This document shows, piece after piece, positions 8,205-21,444 of a DNA stretch of 64,000 bases. The stretch spans positions 699,259 to 763,258 of the forward strand of contig NC_016481.1 of NCBI RefSeq assembly GCF_000227115.2, written 5' to 3'. This DNA comes from Naumovozyma dairenensis CBS 421. Its lineage: Eukaryota > Ascomycota > Saccharomycetes > Saccharomycetales > Saccharomycetaceae. Numbering within the stretch: the first letter of the stretch is position 1; the number at the start of each line of letters is the position of its first letter. Both the position numbers and the translations under genes were made by a program. Below the pieces are notes generated by a model that saw only the letters and a list, made by a program, of their open reading frames with translations, was not told where the DNA came from and did not search any database.

Positions 8205-9899
8205 ATGTCTGAAATTACTTTGGGTCGTTACTTATTTGAAAGATTAAGCCAAGTTGATGTTAAAACCATCTTCGGTTTACCAGGTGACTTTAACTTGTCC
8301 TTGTTAGACAAGATTTACGAAACCCCAGGTATGAGATGGGCTGGTAACGCTAACGAATTGAACGCTGCTTACGCTGCTGACGGTTACGCTAGAATTAAGG
8401 GTATGTCCTGTATCATCACCACTTTCGGTGTCGGTGAATTATCCGCTTTGAACGGTATTGCTGGTTCTTACGCTGAACACGTTGGTGTCTTACACGTTGT
8501 CGGTGTCCCATCCGTCTCCTCTCAAGCTAAGCAATTATTGTTGCATCACACTTTAGGTAACGGTGATTTCACTGTCTTCCACAGAATGTCCGCTAACATC
8601 TCTGAAACCACTGCTATGGTTACTGACATTGCCACTGCTCCAGCTGAAATTGACAGATGTATCAGAACTACTTACGTTACCCAAAGACCAGTCTACTTAG
8701 GTTTACCAGCTAACTTGGTTGACTTAAAGGTCCCAGCTTCCTTATTGGAAACTCCAATTGACTTATCCTTGAAGGCTAACGATGTTGAAGCTGAAACTGA
8801 AGTTGTTAACACCATCTTAGAATTGATCAAGGATGCCAAGAACCCAGTTATCTTAGCTGATGCTTGTGCTTCTAGACACGATGTTAAGGCTGAAACCAAG
8901 AAGTTGATTGACATCACTCAATTCCCATCTTTCGTTACCCCAATGGGTAAGGGTTCTATCGATGAACAACACCCAAGATTCGGTGGTGTCTACGTCGGTA
9001 CCTTGTCTTCTCCAGCTGTTAAAGAAGCTGTTGAATCTGCTGATTTGATTTTGTCTGTCGGTGCTTTGTTGTCTGATTTCAACACTGGTTCTTTCTCTTA
9101 CTCTTACAAGACCAAGAACATTGTCGAATTCCACTCTGACTACATTAAGATCAAGAACGCTACCTTCCCAGGTGTTCAAATGAAATTCGCTTTACAAAAA
9201 TTGTTAGGTTCCGTCGCTGAAGCTGCTAAGGGTTACAAGCCAGTCGCTGTCCCAGCTAAGCCAGCTGCTAACGCTGCTGTTGACGCTGCCACCCCATTGA
9301 AACAAGAATGGATGTGGAACCAAGTTGGTAAGTTCTTACAAGAAGGTGATGTTGTTATCACTGAAACTGGTACCTCTGCTTTCGGTATTAACCAAACTCA
9401 CTTCCCAAACAACACTTACGGTATCTCTCAAGTCTTATGGGGTTCCATTGGTTTCACCACTGGTGCTTGTTTAGGTGCTGCTTTCGCTGCTGAAGAAGTT
9501 GATCCAAAGAAGAGAGTTATCTTATTCATTGGTGACGGTTCTTTACAATTGACTGTCCAAGAAATCTCCACTATGGTCAGATGGAACTTGAAACCATACT
9601 TGTTCGTCTTGAACAACAATGGTTACACCATTGAAAAGTTGATTCACGGTCCAACCGCTCAATACAACGAAATTCAAAGCTGGGACCACTTATCCTTATT
9701 GCCAACTTTCGGTGCTAAGGACTACGAAAACCACAGAGTTGCTACCACCGGTGAATGGATCAAATTGACTGAAAACAAGGAATTCAACCAAAACTCTAGA
9801 ATTAGATTGATTGAAATTATGTTGCCAGTTATGGATGCTCCATCTAACTTGGTTGCTCAAGCTCAATTGACCGCCAAGATCAATGCTAAGCAAGATTAA
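8205..9899 (+). CDS. PDC1: Pyruvate decarboxylase, major isozyme
   Basis: 564 residues (S. cerevisiae Pdc1 has 563), near-identical to Pdc1/Pdc5. It converts pyruvate to acetaldehyde and CO2 with thiamine diphosphate and Mg2+, the committed step of alcoholic fermentation in the cytosol. Catalytic residues are present: Asp28 (GLPGDF), Glu51 (GNANELNAAYA), His114-His115 (LLLHHTLGNGDF), and the GDGS...NNNGYTIEK Mg-ThDP motif with the catalytic glutamate near residue 477. Codons are very strongly biased to the preferred set (GGT, GCT, AAG, TTG), which indicates extreme expression. Adjacency to STU2 is conserved. Which of PDC1/5/6 it matches best cannot be settled by eye. Synteny says PDC1. Confidence 0.96.
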   Translation: MSEITLGRYLFERLSQVDVKTIFGLPGDFNLSLLDKIYETPGMRWAGNANELNAAYAADGYARIKGMSCIITTFGVGELSALNGIAGSYAEHVGVLHVVGVPSVSSQAKQLLLHHTLGNGDFTVFHRMSANISETTAMVTDIATAPAEIDRCIRTTYVTQRPVYLGLPANLVDLKVPASLLETPIDLSLKANDVEAETEVVNTILELIKDAKNPVILADACASRHDVKAETKKLIDITQFPSFVTPMGKGSIDEQHPRFGGVYVGTLSSPAVKEAVESADLILSVGALLSDFNTGSFSYSYKTKNIVEFHSDYIKIKNATFPGVQMKFALQKLLGSVAEAAKGYKPVAVPAKPAANAAVDAATPLKQEWMWNQVGKFLQEGDVVITETGTSAFGINQTHFPNNTYGISQVLWGSIGFTTGACLGAAFAAEEVDPKKRVILFIGDGSLQLTVQEISTMVRWNLKPYLFVLNNNGYTIEKLIHGPTAQYNEIQSWDHLSLLPTFGAKDYENHRVATTGEWIKLTENKEFNQNSRIRLIEIMLPVMDAPSNLVAQAQLTAKINAKQD

Positions 9900-11110
9900 A
9901 CAAATTTAAATTGAACTCCATTCCATTTATTTTGCATATTGTAGTTTTATATTTATTTTAGTTTATTCAAACTTTGTAACGATTTTTATAGATCATATAT
10001 TTTAATTGAAGGTTACGTTATTTAATGATTTTTTTTCTCTCTCTTTTCTTTTTGTAATGATGATTTTAAGTAACACTTTCTATCAAATACTTATATAGGC
10101 GTGAGTGGCTTAGCTTATCTTCAGACGTCATCATGCCATTTGTGAAACATTTTTATGTAATATATAACTGCAAGTCTTCAATTCAATAAAAATAAACAAG
10201 AATTGAGTGGTTAGAGAGTATCACGAGCGTTTTAGGTCCAACTTGTCTTTGTTACAAGGGAACGCTGAAGTTCCTTTAGCTCGTCTAACGAAGTCTTATG
10301 TAGAAAAGAAAACTGTTGTTAATTTTAGATGGTTCCTTTTGAATACGCAAAATGTTATCTGAAGTATGATTATCTTGAATATCAATATTATTTTTTCAGT
10401 TCAGAATGCATTTACGAATTAATATAACAAATATGAAATTATATCATGACAGAAAGCATTCTAATTCAAGTACTATTTATTGTTTGATTGGTTTTTATCT
10501 AAACCAATATATAATAAAGAACGTGAAGTATTAGATAATTTTCTTAAATTCCCCCCTATTTATATACTTTTCCCTATTAACTAGTTGCATAACACAGCTT
10601 GTCCAAGTCTCTACTCGAAATGCTAATTCTAACGGGCAAAGGATTATCCATTTAGCTAACCACCAAAAAATATGGACGTTCAATAAAAGAAGATATGATA
10701 TATTTTTATGACCGATAATAAGAAACGACACTCAAGAGGAGATGCTTGGGTTGTGGACTGAATAGACGACAGAGGCTTTGCATTACACAAGTGGATAAAG
10801 CATGAGAGACAGAATAAAATATTATTCATAGAGAAACATTAGAAGAAAGAGATGAAAAGAAAAAAGATGAAAAAGTTTTCCTACGGGTTATTAGTGTACG
10901 AGACGTGGGGGCAGAGCCGGTCGAGAGCAACGGAAATGAATAAGTCATGGATATATAATAAGAGGAACTTTTAGATATATCCTCTAAACGTCCGTCCTCT
11001 TTTAAATATGTTTAAATAAGAAAATAATCAAGTAATAAATAAACCATCAAATTAGAACACTTTGTGTCACAGTATAATTCCTATTACAAGAAGAATAAAA
11101 AAAAACAACA
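9900..11110. other. Intergenic PDC1 to tRNA-Asp
   Basis: 1.2 kb of AT-rich sequence. The first 200 bp look like a PDC1 3' UTR and terminator (TATATA, TTTTTATA). I see no gene, and no long terminal repeat that I can recognise despite the nearby tRNA. Confidence 0.45.
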
Positions 11111-11182
11111 CTCCGCGACGGGGAATTGAACCCCGATCTGGCACGCGACAAGCGCCCATTCTGACCATTAAACTATCACGGA
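11111..11182 (-). tRNA. tRNA-Asp(GTC)
   Basis: 72 nt on the minus strand. The acceptor pairs TCCGTGA with the 3' end TCGCGGA, followed by discriminator G. The D-loop reads AGTTTAATGGTCAGA, the anticodon loop CTTGTCGCG with anticodon GTC, and the T-arm is GGGGTTCAATTCCCC. There is no intron and no encoded CCA. As far as I recall it is identical to the S. cerevisiae tRNA-Asp. Confidence 0.97.
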
Positions 11183-11822
11183 ATTTATTGGAAATTCAAT
11201 ATTTATCGTCTTAGTTCCGAAAGTTACTAAGAATTTAGATTTGTCGGTACGCCTTATATACCTCATATAATATTTCACCTTCAAAATTATCTTCAATTGG
11301 TAGTATTTATGAAACTCTTGCCAATTTTGAAGGAATCAACCAAGAGTTTTTGAAAACATTTATCAAAGATCTTGGTAATAGATGGTTTCATTATAGTAAA
11401 ATTAGAGTTAAAAACTTTCTTATAGCTAATTAAATAATCTGCGTTTCCAAACAACGAAGATACCTCACTAAATGAAACCATCTGAAATTAATACACTTGA
11501 ATAACTACCAAATCATTCAAGAACACATACATTCTACTCCTCTCACAACTAAGCCAGCAGAGGTTAAGAGCAAAATTTTGCCATGTTCATTAACAGCATA
11601 ATGTTGACTCTCTTCTAAAAGCATTCAAAATAGACGATGTTTATATATATATATATGCAAAAACCTATATAGCTTGCAAACTAATATGAGCTGCTGCGAG
11701 AAAAAAAATACACAAATTCTCTTCGTATGTTATATCTTTCTATTCAGCCATTTAAAAGTATATACTATCGTTATTTAGGTCATAAAATAAAGCTCATATA
11801 ATGAGATGCTCTATGAACTTAT
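11183..11822. other. Intergenic tRNA-Asp to TDH
   Basis: This 640-bp interval contains the TDH 3' flank and the sequence 5' of the tRNA. A 62-codon frame on the minus strand (11293-11481) opens with MVSFSEVSSLFGNADYL. It looks somewhat protein-like, but I recognise no homologue and it may be chance or a relic. Confidence 0.35.
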
Positions 11823-14214
<2,392 letters not shown>

Positions 14215-15327
14215 TTACCAGTCGACAGTGTCGGCATTTTCTTCAGCCCATTCGGAAGCACCAGCTTGTTCTTCAGTAGCTTCTTCTTTGGTTTCTTCTT
14301 CACCAGCTTCTTCTGTAGCTTCTTCAGTAGTTTGTTCAGCTTCTTCTGGGTTTCTGTAGAAGTATAAATCTGGCATGATAGACCATGGTTGAGTTCTATC
14401 AGTCAAAGCACCTCTTAGTCTCAAGACTTCTCTGGCTAATAAGTACCAGATTAAACCAATAGAGTGTCTACCTCTGTTATTACATGGAATAGCAACATCA
14501 ACGTATTCAGATGGGGAGTCCAAATCAGTCAAAGCGATAACTGGAACGTTGACGTAAGAAGCTTCCTTGATGGCTTGAGCATCGGATCTTGGATCAGTAA
14601 CAATAACTAATCTTGGTTCCTTGAAAGAACGAGTGATATAGTTGGTGAAGTTACCTGGAGTGAATCTACCAGCAATTGGAGTAGCACCAGTATGAGCGGC
14701 GTACTTCAAGACAGCTCTTTGACCGTAAGTTCTAGAAGAGATGGCAACAACATCTTCTGGGTTTGGAATGGCAGCAATAATTCTGGCAGCCAAGACCAAT
14801 TTTTCCCAGGTCTTACCGACGTTGATAACATTAACACCATCTGGTCTGGTATTGAAAACGTATGGTTCTTGGTGGACCTATAAAAAAATAAAATGATCTT
14901 GTTAGTAAATTGTTTGGGCTAGTATATTAGTAGATCCACAGAATATATATTATTATTAAAAAAGATTCAATTGTATTTCTCCGGCATCATACTATCCCCG
15001 GATTCATATCTATTGGGTATTGCCTTAAAATGATCTATGCAGAATATCGGTAATTTCATCCTGTAGTGGTTATTCTTTCCCCTGTTCATTCAATACATAT
15101 TTATCTATTTTGCGTTTTCTCAAACGTCACACATTTTCCCTCTTGTACACAAAAATAATTGAGGATCAGCGGATGTTTTTGAGTTTCTTTCTTTTGTAAT
15201 AACTATTCTGTTTCAATTGTTGTATTTTTTAACATACTTGGACGTTTCTAGCACCTAAATGGGTGTTAGCAGCCAATAATAATTGGGCATCTTCTGGAGT
15301 CAAGTCAAAAGTAGCTGGTAAGGACAT
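14215..15327 (-). CDS. RPS0: Small ribosomal subunit protein uS2 (Rps0), two exons
   Basis: Exon 1 is 15327 down to 15238 (30 codons, [15 protein letters not shown]...GARNVQ) and exon 2 is 14877 down to 14215, giving 250 residues (S. cerevisiae has 252). The 360-nt intron has GTATGT at 15237, a TACTAAC branch point at 14901-14907 and TATAG at the 3' end, joining NVQ to VHQEPYVFN in phase. Rps0 binds the 40S head-body junction and is needed for late 40S maturation. The laminin-receptor/S2 fold runs to about residue 205, followed by the acidic Glu/Thr-rich tail ending [11 protein letters not shown]. Codon bias is strong. It is divergent from FRE8 exactly as YLR048W (RPS0B) is from YLR047C. RPS0A and RPS0B cannot be told apart by sequence alone. 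Confidence 0.97.
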
Positions 15328-16097
15328 TATGTTATCAGTTTCTTGTGCAATCTCTATTGGTGGTCTTCTTCGGTTTCCAATTAAAATAATTTAAAATCGC
15401 GTACCTGTTCTTAAGACGTAACCTTTCTACACTATCTTCAAGATCTTCAATATTGAATCCTTCCGCAGTTGCTACGGCAAGTCTCTGGAGCTGAATGTGC
15501 TGAACTGGATGAACTTCACCATACCCGCCCAAACCATTTGGTGGCTAAAGAGAAGCTCTTGGGATCGCTCCAGCCCAGAAGCTCCCTCTAGGAAGCGGGC
15601 TCAGATCGGAAGCTAGGAAGGTTTGCAGTCCGTCTATGATTTGAAACTGAGTTCAATCGTCCGGTTATTCTGCCGAAAATACATTGGCTTGATTGAGCTG
15701 AGCTGGATTGCACAACCTGGAAAAGCTCATTTTTTCGTCTCTGTTGTTTTCCAAAAAGGTACGGATGTTAAGGCGGTCACAAATTAGAAGGAGGGAACGG
15801 CTAATTCCGTTACGTACGTATTTGACGTAAGAAAAACCTTCCAGAAGTTCTCTTAGTTCCTTTGAAACGTTAAGACTATTCGTCAATTCAACGCCAGTGA
15901 CATACCTATCCATACACACGTACCTGTAGTCCTATGAAAAAAGGGTGCAAGAAAGAATGAATTAATCCATATAAGTACTAGGTCGAAATAACCAACAGTT
16001 GAAAGAGGGGGTTCTTTACTTTCCAATCTACTTACTCCCGACCGGCAAGAAACCAACGAACAACTGATGTAGTTTCAAATGAAGTTATTCATAAACC
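15328..16097. promoter_or_regulatory. Divergent RPS0/FRE8 promoter region
   Basis: 770 bp between a ribosomal-protein gene and a metalloreductase gene. Two minus-strand frames, 15335-15532 (65 codons) and 15665-15919 (84 codons), are in the same phase and separated by 132 bp containing stops. They look protein-like (LAVATAEGFNIEDLEDSVE; KELRELLEGFSYVKYVRNG) but match nothing I know, and may be relics. A GGGTGC (Aft-type GCACCC core) lies at 15943-15948. Confidence 0.45.
15943..15948 (-). promoter_or_regulatory. Aft1/Aft2-type iron-responsive core (GCACCC)
   Basis: GCACCC on the minus strand, about 150 bp upstream of the FRE8 ATG. The flanking T after CACCC departs from the full Aft1 consensus (a purine is preferred), so this fits Aft2-like binding better. 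Iron regulation of FRE8 makes it plausible. Confidence 0.4.
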
Positions 16098-18215
16098 ATG
16101 TCCCCGCTTAAAGATTCTAACTATGAGGAAAACACCCAGCTTATCGATTGGATAACATCGAGAATTCCTACATTCGAAAAAGAAGTAGATAAAGTGGTTC
16201 GAACAACCCAAGTTCGTACTTGGACCAGGTACTGTCTATTGTGTTCAACGATTATGATATGCATATTGCTACCACTGAGAAACTATTTAATATTAACAGA
16301 ACGATTCTTTAGCATTTCGCATCGTCTGAAGCATCACATCCTAGGACGACAGTCACTTTTGCATAAATCAAGATTATATCACAATAGATCATTTCGAATA
16401 TGTCTATTTTGGTTTGCAACACTTTGTTTTTTCACATTTTACAATACGCAGCAGGATTTATTACAGATAACGAAACGTATGGGCAGGATTGCTGTAGCAA
16501 TGATGCCGCCATTACTCTTTTTGTCCTTACGTCCTTCACCATTACCCAAGACTCTATACCTATCTCTTCTGCCTATACATAAATGGATTTCGAGGATAGT
16601 AGTCCTAGAATCACTTTTACATACAGGATTCTATCTACTTTACATGCAAAAGAAGAACAGTCTACAGAAACTTAAAAAATTACCTAATATATACGGAATA
16701 ATTGCTATGTTATTATTTATTGCTATCGGTGCCACCTCCATAAATCCTGTAAGAAGGTGCAACTTTAGGTTGTTTTATTATATACATTACAGCTTCACAT
16801 GGATGACAGTCATCTTATTACATTTCCATGCTCGCCCAGGGATACCTTATTATACCGCGATGAATTGTATTATATTATCTTACCAGATTTACTATAGAGT
16901 AAGCCATACAAGACAAACAGTTGTAACTACCTATCCCGTTTCACCATCATTGACATTATTAGAATTTCCATTAAGTGATTTAACTAATAAACCTACGTTA
17001 CCATCTGCACATGTCCGCCTCAATATTTGCCATAAAAACTTCATAAAAAGAATCTTTTTCAAAATTATACCTTTCCAACATCCTTTCACGATAGCCACTT
17101 TACCAACCGATGAAACCATAAAACTTATAATAAGGAATGGTCAGCTACCATTAAGAACTAACAAATCATATGATGTTACAGGTGCATTTGACCCAGAACT
17201 AAATTTTATTGAACAGCCGACCAAACCCAGCAATTTAACAAATTCCCTCTTAGAGACCTATAGCAACTATAATCCCTTTCAAGTTAATTCTACATCATTA
17301 TTAACATCACCTTTGCATTACATAATACATGCTAAAAGAGTTTTAATTTTCGTCGGTGGATCAGCTATTTCATTTGGTTTACCACTGCTTCGAATTCTCA
17401 ATTTTAATGGTGTCGTAGTTAGATTAATTTGGGTTTCAAGAGATTACAGAGATTTAAAATTATTAAGCTATTTCAAAAACAACTTCCAAGGAATGGAGAT
17501 TTATATTAGTGGATGTATTGGAAAGGAACAAGATATCCAAATCGATTATGTCGATTTTGACCAACCATCAAGGGAAAATGTTTGCGATATCTCAGAGAAC
17601 ACTTTCCATCCATGTCAAAGGATATGCGCGGAACAGACACTGCATTCTGATGAAACAAAGCCCATCACGAAAGGTAGATCATGCAAATATGGGTCCATTA
17701 AGAAATGCTCCACTTCCACGAATTTAACTAATATGGCTGAAAGTAAAGAGATTGATGAGATTGATTTTACTTCAATGTTTGGATCAGGTAAAAAGAAGTC
17801 AAAATCGGTTGTAAATGTCAGCGAATTGGAATCCGGGCTAACGTTGAGGAATGAGGATCCCTTTCGGAAACCTATTACAATCAATCCACCCCCATGCGAT
17901 TTCAAGCCATATAACAAGCTGCAAACAAATATGGAGAGTCCAAATAATATGAAAGTGAAAGTTCCCTCAGGTGTTAAAGTATATTTCGGTAGGCCAACAT
18001 TATGTGAAACAGATTATGAATGGTGCTTAGAAAGGGATTGCTCTGCTGATGTGCAGGATGACGCTGGTTGTCAGACTAACTATGAAAGCAATGAAATAGA
18101 GGATTTATCAAATGTTTGGGTCGTAGCAGCTGGACCTGCGGGACTAGTGGAAAGTACAAGAAGGTGGACTAACGACTTAGGGCTGCATTTCCATGCAGAA
18201 AACTATGCAGTATGA
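16098..18215 (+). CDS. FRE8: Ferric/cupric reductase-like transmembrane protein Fre8
   Basis: 705 residues (S. cerevisiae Fre8 has 686). Family members move electrons from NADPH through FAD and two haems across the membrane. The N-terminal half holds about six hydrophobic helices with histidines fit to bind haem (LLHTGFYLLY, YIHYSFTWM, LLHFHARPG). The FAD motif HPFTIATLP starts near residue 328, an NADPH-binding glycine motif (VGGSAISFGLPLLR) near 417, and the C-terminal GPAGLVESTRRW completes the NAD fold. A long hydrophilic insert (about 500-640) interrupts the reductase domain. It is divergent from RPS0 as in S. cerevisiae (YLR047C/YLR048W). The substrate and compartment of Fre8 are not settled even in S. 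cerevisiae. Confidence 0.86.
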   Translation: MSPLKDSNYEENTQLIDWITSRIPTFEKEVDKVVRTTQVRTWTRYCLLCSTIMICILLPLRNYLILTERFFSISHRLKHHILGRQSLLHKSRLYHNRSFRICLFWFATLCFFTFYNTQQDLLQITKRMGRIAVAMMPPLLFLSLRPSPLPKTLYLSLLPIHKWISRIVVLESLLHTGFYLLYMQKKNSLQKLKKLPNIYGIIAMLLFIAIGATSINPVRRCNFRLFYYIHYSFTWMTVILLHFHARPGIPYYTAMNCIILSYQIYYRVSHTRQTVVTTYPVSPSLTLLEFPLSDLTNKPTLPSAHVRLNICHKNFIKRIFFKIIPFQHPFTIATLPTDETIKLIIRNGQLPLRTNKSYDVTGAFDPELNFIEQPTKPSNLTNSLLETYSNYNPFQVNSTSLLTSPLHYIIHAKRVLIFVGGSAISFGLPLLRILNFNGVVVRLIWVSRDYRDLKLLSYFKNNFQGMEIYISGCIGKEQDIQIDYVDFDQPSRENVCDISENTFHPCQRICAEQTLHSDETKPITKGRSCKYGSIKKCSTSTNLTNMAESKEIDEIDFTSMFGSGKKKSKSVVNVSELESGLTLRNEDPFRKPITINPPPCDFKPYNKLQTNMESPNNMKVKVPSGVKVYFGRPTLCETDYEWCLERDCSADVQDDAGCQTNYESNEIEDLSNVWVVAAGPAGLVESTRRWTNDLGLHFHAENYAV

Positions 18216-18467
18216 ACTACTCCCAAGTTCCATTTGTGAAAAACTCTTCCACAAAATTTTGTATCCATATATAATGCATTCATTCTGTACTTTTAATATC
18301 ATACATCTTATACATATTAAAGAAAAATCATGATTGATGTTAATTCAATTAAATAACGAAAAAAAAAGTGCTTTGTGAGTCTTCCAATAAGTCGCGTTTA
18401 TTAAGAATCTATCTACTGCTTCAAATAAAAACATACCTGCAAGTTAATCTACGGAATATCCACAATG

Positions 18468-20192
18468 CTATGGCTCTTTCTGCTCCAATATGCCATCAAT
18501 TACGTCAATGCCCACCATATCGCTGTACTCTTCATCCGATAGGTTTGTCTTTGGTCCATGATAATACTTCTTCTTATAAAGCAAATAATATATCCAGGCT
18601 AAAAACCAAATACCAGGACCAATAACACATGCATAGTTCATATTAGTTTTATTTATTCCATGTTGTTGTGATGGAAACATTTCCATTATAATAATAAATA
18701 CTTCATACAGTACTCCAATCCACGAAACAATTGGTGATAAAACCTTACCCAAGTAAAACGGACCTGGTCTGAATATGTCTCTTCCGGAAGTTAGTCTCAG
18801 AAGAGTTGGCGTACACCAGGCCAAATAATTACCTGCCACTGCCAAACTGAAAAGAGCATTTGCTGCTGTAGCATCAATTAGACAAAGCAAACCCAATACC
18901 AAAGAACTTACACAGGCAGCTAAAATTGCAAAAAATGGGACCGAATTATGAACTTGCTTAATGTATTTGGAAAAAGGTAACCCATCATCACGGGAAAAAG
19001 CCCAAATTTGTCTCGATATAGCAGTACAAATAGAACATCCCATCAAAAATTGACAAAATGCCATGAGGGATAGGAAAGCAATCGTCCATTTCTTTCCTAA
19101 TGAATCATAAATCAGTTGCGCCATTGGGAAACCATATTGGGTATCTAAAACATTCTCGAGTTGTGGATCGATGCAAGCCATCAAACAAATAATAATGAGC
19201 CAACCTAGAATCCAGCAAGCAGAAATAGAACCTATTATACCTACTGGAACTGATTTCTTGGCATCCTTTGCCTCCTCTGATTGATGAACACAAGAGTCGA
19301 ATGAACCAATCGTCCAAACAGCAGGCATAAAACCTGTCAAACAGAACTGCCAACCTCCATTCCAGTCACTAAAATTCTCAAATCCCCCAAAGATGAAACT
19401 AGCGTCATTAAAAGTACCTCTTTTATGTTTGGTTCCAACCGGTAATGCAATGAAAAGTAAAACTATAATGAAAAGATTCGATACGATGCTAATATTTTGA
19501 AGGCGTGCGATAACTCCTGATGCCATTGATGTACAAAGTGCCATAACAATAACGGAAGCGAGAAATACAGCATATAATCTTCCATCGGTTATATTGAAAT
19601 CTCCATCATAGGTGACAACTACAGCCGCCATAATCTCTTCAGCCAAACCATAATCAATAGAACAAAGACCTGCAACCAATGCTAATGAATTCGAACAACC
19701 GATAATGAAAGAAAAAACCTCTTTGTAGCCTTTTGGCGCATAATAATATGTCCAATAATATAGTCCACCTGCTGTTGGTATGGCACTTGCATTTTCTGCC
19801 ATTGAAATACCAACTAATAATATGAAAAATGATGCAATAAACCAACCCCAAACGAAGGAGACAGACCCGCCAGAGATACCTGTTCCCATTACTGATGCTA
19901 TAGAAGGTAGTAAGCCCATAATGGAGAATGCAATACCGAATACTTGTAATGTTGAGAATTGCCTTTTTAACTCTTGTTTGTAACCAATTTCTGCCAACAG
20001 TTGATTATCATTTACTGATTTGGATGCATTAATGTAATTAACCTCACCTGCACCCGTCTTAGATATAATCGAGCGCAGGTTGCTTGCCATATTATGCAAC
20101 TCAATGGAACCTTCTTCCGTAGAAGCCCTCGGTTCCAGGTTGATTATCTTGATGTCTTTCTTACTACTTTCCGAAGTCATAGTACTGTTCAT
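18468..20192 (-). CDS. UGA4: GABA/polyamine permease Uga4
   Basis: 574 residues (S. cerevisiae Uga4 has 571), an APC-superfamily amino-acid/choline transporter with about twelve membrane segments. Uga4 imports gamma-aminobutyrate and related amines at the vacuole or plasma membrane. Highly conserved blocks include SKTGAGEVNYI, ELKRQFSTLQVFGIAFS, GGLYYWTYYYAP, GSFDSCVHQSEEAKDA and the tail KKYYHGPKTNLSDEEY. In S. cerevisiae UGA4 is on chromosome IV (YDL210W), so its place between FRE8 and the CRM1-like gene reflects rearrangement or a position lost elsewhere. GATA-type sites upstream suggest control by nitrogen quality. Confidence 0.94.
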   Translation of the reverse strand: MNSTMTSESSKKDIKIINLEPRASTEEGSIELHNMASNLRSIISKTGAGEVNYINASKSVNDNQLLAEIGYKQELKRQFSTLQVFGIAFSIMGLLPSIASVMGTGISGGSVSFVWGWFIASFFILLVGISMAENASAIPTAGGLYYWTYYYAPKGYKEVFSFIIGCSNSLALVAGLCSIDYGLAEEIMAAVVVTYDGDFNITDGRLYAVFLASVIVMALCTSMASGVIARLQNISIVSNLFIIVLLFIALPVGTKHKRGTFNDASFIFGGFENFSDWNGGWQFCLTGFMPAVWTIGSFDSCVHQSEEAKDAKKSVPVGIIGSISACWILGWLIIICLMACIDPQLENVLDTQYGFPMAQLIYDSLGKKWTIAFLSLMAFCQFLMGCSICTAISRQIWAFSRDDGLPFSKYIKQVHNSVPFFAILAACVSSLVLGLLCLIDATAANALFSLAVAGNYLAWCTPTLLRLTSGRDIFRPGPFYLGKVLSPIVSWIGVLYEVFIIIMEMFPSQQHGINKTNMNYACVIGPGIWFLAWIYYLLYKKKYYHGPKTNLSDEEYSDMVGIDVIDGILEQKEP

Positions 20193-21444
20193 TGCCGAGA
20201 TAGTTTATGAAGTTGTTAATAATCGACTACAGAGACAAATTGCGTTCAATAATGTTTTTACTATAAATATGAACATCATTATAAATAGCTACTTCAACTT
20301 ATAAACTTTATATCTTAAACGCCCATGTCCATATATATCTGTCGTAAAGGAGATCTTTATCTTGTTGACTAGCGATTTTAGATAAGAGTAAGGAACCATT
20401 TAGAAAATCAGGAAAAATAAACGAAAAATTTGAAAGAAGGCTTCAAACTTGATTATATCAATCGCTCTGAGAAATGTGTTACACACCTCTTGATTATCCA
20501 TCAAGCCTATCAGTTTTTGATAAGGAACGCTCTCCATACTCGGAGTTGCATATTTGAGTCTTCGATAAGGCGATAAGGAAAATCCCCGAAGATATACATA
20601 AAATCATCTATATTGCATAGCCTACCAAAACCAAATAATCCCATTACCTCCTTCTTCCCAAAAAGGGTTCCTTCATTAGAACAGGTTGGTTGCTCTTAAT
20701 GGAAGTCTCTAGAAGGAAACCTATGATTTTTGTCTAGACGTTGTTATCGAAGGCTGGGTGATCGAACAAGTGCAGAAATCAATCAAGTCCTCGAGTTATG
20801 GAAAACCTTGACTTTTCTAACTGTTAAAAAGTTGGTGGGTGTCTAGTAACATAAAAATATACACTCTAACCCAAAAAATATATATCTTTATCGCCATCAA
20901 CGATAATGTAGGATATCAGTCAGGACGGCAAAATTAAAATGGAAGAACTAAACGAATTACATGTACTTCTTTTTATTAGATCTGATTAACATTACAAGAA
21001 CTCGACTAGAGTTACGAGTGGACTTCCGTAATAATATTAAATGAGCGGACATCCCTTATTATCACGAAAGAGGATGCTTTATTTCAACCATATTGCTAAT
21101 GGGAAGCAAAAAACCTTTCCAGAGACCTCATTGTCATTTTTGACTTTCGGAGTTTGACAGGTCGGAGAAACATAACTCCGCTTTAGAAACACCCTTTTCA
21201 TTTCAACTTTCAAGCTAATAGTGAAAAAAAAGGGTTTGGTAATAAGTCTAATCTTACTATTAATTAGTAAGGGCCAAAAACTCATATTTCCAGAAACAAC
21301 GAAGATAGAGAAGATAAGAAAGTTCCAGTATAGAACAAAAGAAGCAAGAAAGCGATATTGGTTCTTACTTTGGATTGACTTGTTCATTAGGTAAAAACTA
21401 AAGGACACAACTATTACGGGCTTTCAGAAGAGAAACTAAGGAAA
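20193..21444. promoter_or_regulatory. Divergent UGA4 / CRM1-like promoter region
   Basis: 1.25 kb. The UGA4 side has GATAAG elements at 20381, 20519, 20563 and 20571. The other half is the promoter of the exportin gene, where I see no known motif. A 109-codon minus-strand frame (21079-21408) has no family resemblance and I do not call it a gene. Confidence 0.5.
20563..20577 (+). promoter_or_regulatory. Tandem CGATAAG (UAS-GATA) of UGA4
   Basis: CGATAAG occurs twice with one base between (20563-20569 and 20571-20577), about 375 bp before the UGA4 ATG. In S. cerevisiae the UGA4 UAS-GATA is a run of adjacent CGATAAG heptamers bound by Gln3, Gat1 and Dal80. Further GATAAG copies lie at 20519-20524 and 20381-20386. 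Confidence 0.85.

Noticed and set aside
10000..11110. Possible solo LTR near tRNA-Asp
   Set aside because: No TGTTG...CAACA ends or recognisable Ty sequence seen by eye. A profile search would be needed.
15600..15612. AGATCGGAAG resembling a sequencing-adapter start
   Set aside because: Only ten bases match and the sequence continues differently (CTAGG rather than AGC). Coincidence is likely.
21079..21408. 109-codon frame upstream of the exportin gene
   Set aside because: Hydrophobic, AT-driven composition and no homologue recognised. It overlaps the expected promoter.
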